From: DASWRT01 sp036403035
GTDB lineage: Bacteria; Pseudomonadota; Alphaproteobacteria; ATCC43930; CGMCC-115725
Direction of reading: 5' to 3'
Assembly: GCA_036403035.1 (NCBI GenBank)
Contig: DASWRT010000188.1
Coordinates: 1 to 6,390, forward strand
Length of the DNA stretch: 6,390 nucleotides
Below the pieces are notes generated by a model. It did not search any database, had not been told where the DNA came from, and worked only from the letters and a program-made list of their open reading frames with translations. A program made the position numbers and the translations under genes. Of the stretch, positions 6,250 through 6,390 are shown piece by piece; within the stretch, counting starts at the first letter, position 1, and each line of letters starts with the position of its first letter.

Positions 6250-6390
6250 TCAATCCACCCACATCCGGAGCAGATTCATGCGGATTTTCTCCATGAGGTG
6301 CGCTTCGGCCGACTGGGACGGCGCCTTCTTGTGCACCCATTCCGCAAGAACGCTTACATCATAGAGCATTTTACGTTTCTCGGCATCCCG
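6250..6390 (-). CDS. C-terminal end of an unrecognised protein, partial
   Basis: A minus-strand frame is open from the window edge to TGA at 6252-6250 and encodes 46 residues, starting RDAEKRKMLYDVSVLAEWVH and ending MEKIRMNLLRMWVD. It looks like a helical, amphipathic C-terminus. I do not recognise the family. Support for it being real: same direction as the downstream genes, a stop only 46 bp before the DUF3576 start, 32 of 46 codons ending in G or C, and no better frame in the region. Against it: the fragment is short, and its upstream third is less GC-rich than the neighbouring genes. An internal ATG at 6369-6367 could start a 39-residue peptide, but a longer gene entering from the right is more likely. 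No terminator is visible between it and the DUF3576 gene, so they may be co-transcribed. Confidence 0.5.
   Translation of the reverse strand, partial: RDAEKRKMLYDVSVLAEWVHKKAPSQSAEAHLMEKIRMNLLRMWVD

Noticed and set aside
5649..6296. 215-codon + strand frame opposite the DUF3576 gene
   Set aside because: It is a shadow of the DUF3576 coding sequence, which has a lipobox, a good ribosome-binding site and a conserved core on the minus strand.
1..6390. CRISPR arrays, insertion sequences, tRNA/rRNA genes, phage or defence genes
   Set aside because: No repeated spacer-type units, transposase motifs, cloverleaf-like sequences or foreign gene cassette were seen on either strand.

Overview
This is a high-GC chromosomal segment that looks alphaproteobacterial, probably from the Rhodospirillales or a relative. 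The evidence is the parA-parB pair ending tail-to-tail against a DUF3576 lipoprotein / leuS / lptE / holA gene string, plus closely alphaproteobacterial motif wording in LeuRS, ParB and the DUF3576 protein. The taxon is inferred from gene order and protein style; no rRNA or other marker is present.

Layout. On the + strand, the left edge holds the C-terminal 118 residues of the chromosome-partitioning ATPase ParA (1-357), joined by an ATGA overlap to a complete parB (354-1277). Everything to the right is on the - strand. Reading right to left, this is the tail of an unrecognised gene (6250-6390), a DUF3576 lipoprotein gene (5676-6203), a 202-bp intergenic spacer, leuS (2909-5473), lptE (2350-2922, overlapping leuS by 14 bp) and holA (1252-2343, 6 bp after lptE). 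The parB and holA 3' ends overlap by 26 bp, so the two convergent units have no spacer and no visible intrinsic terminator between them. No stretch over 300 bases is without a gene.

How the genes fit together. ParA/ParB segregate the replicated chromosome origin. HolA is the delta subunit that lets the clamp loader open the beta sliding clamp. LeuRS charges tRNA-Leu. LptE is the outer-membrane lipoprotein partner of the LPS translocon protein LptD. The DUF3576 protein is a predicted lipoprotein of unknown role. leuS-lptE-holA is almost certainly one translationally coupled transcript, so translation, envelope assembly and replication functions share one mRNA. The DUF3576 gene lies in the same direction but is separated by the spacer, which contains the only promoter-like element I can point to (an exact TTGACA, itself one arm of a 43-bp inverted repeat).

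This is mostly a conserved housekeeping region. I found no defence system, mobile element, CRISPR array or RNA gene, and nothing that amounts to a new biological system. The points most worth checking are a His-to-Gln change in a conserved LeuRS editing-domain motif, the inverted repeat before leuS, the parB/holA overlap, and the unrecognised partial gene at the right edge.
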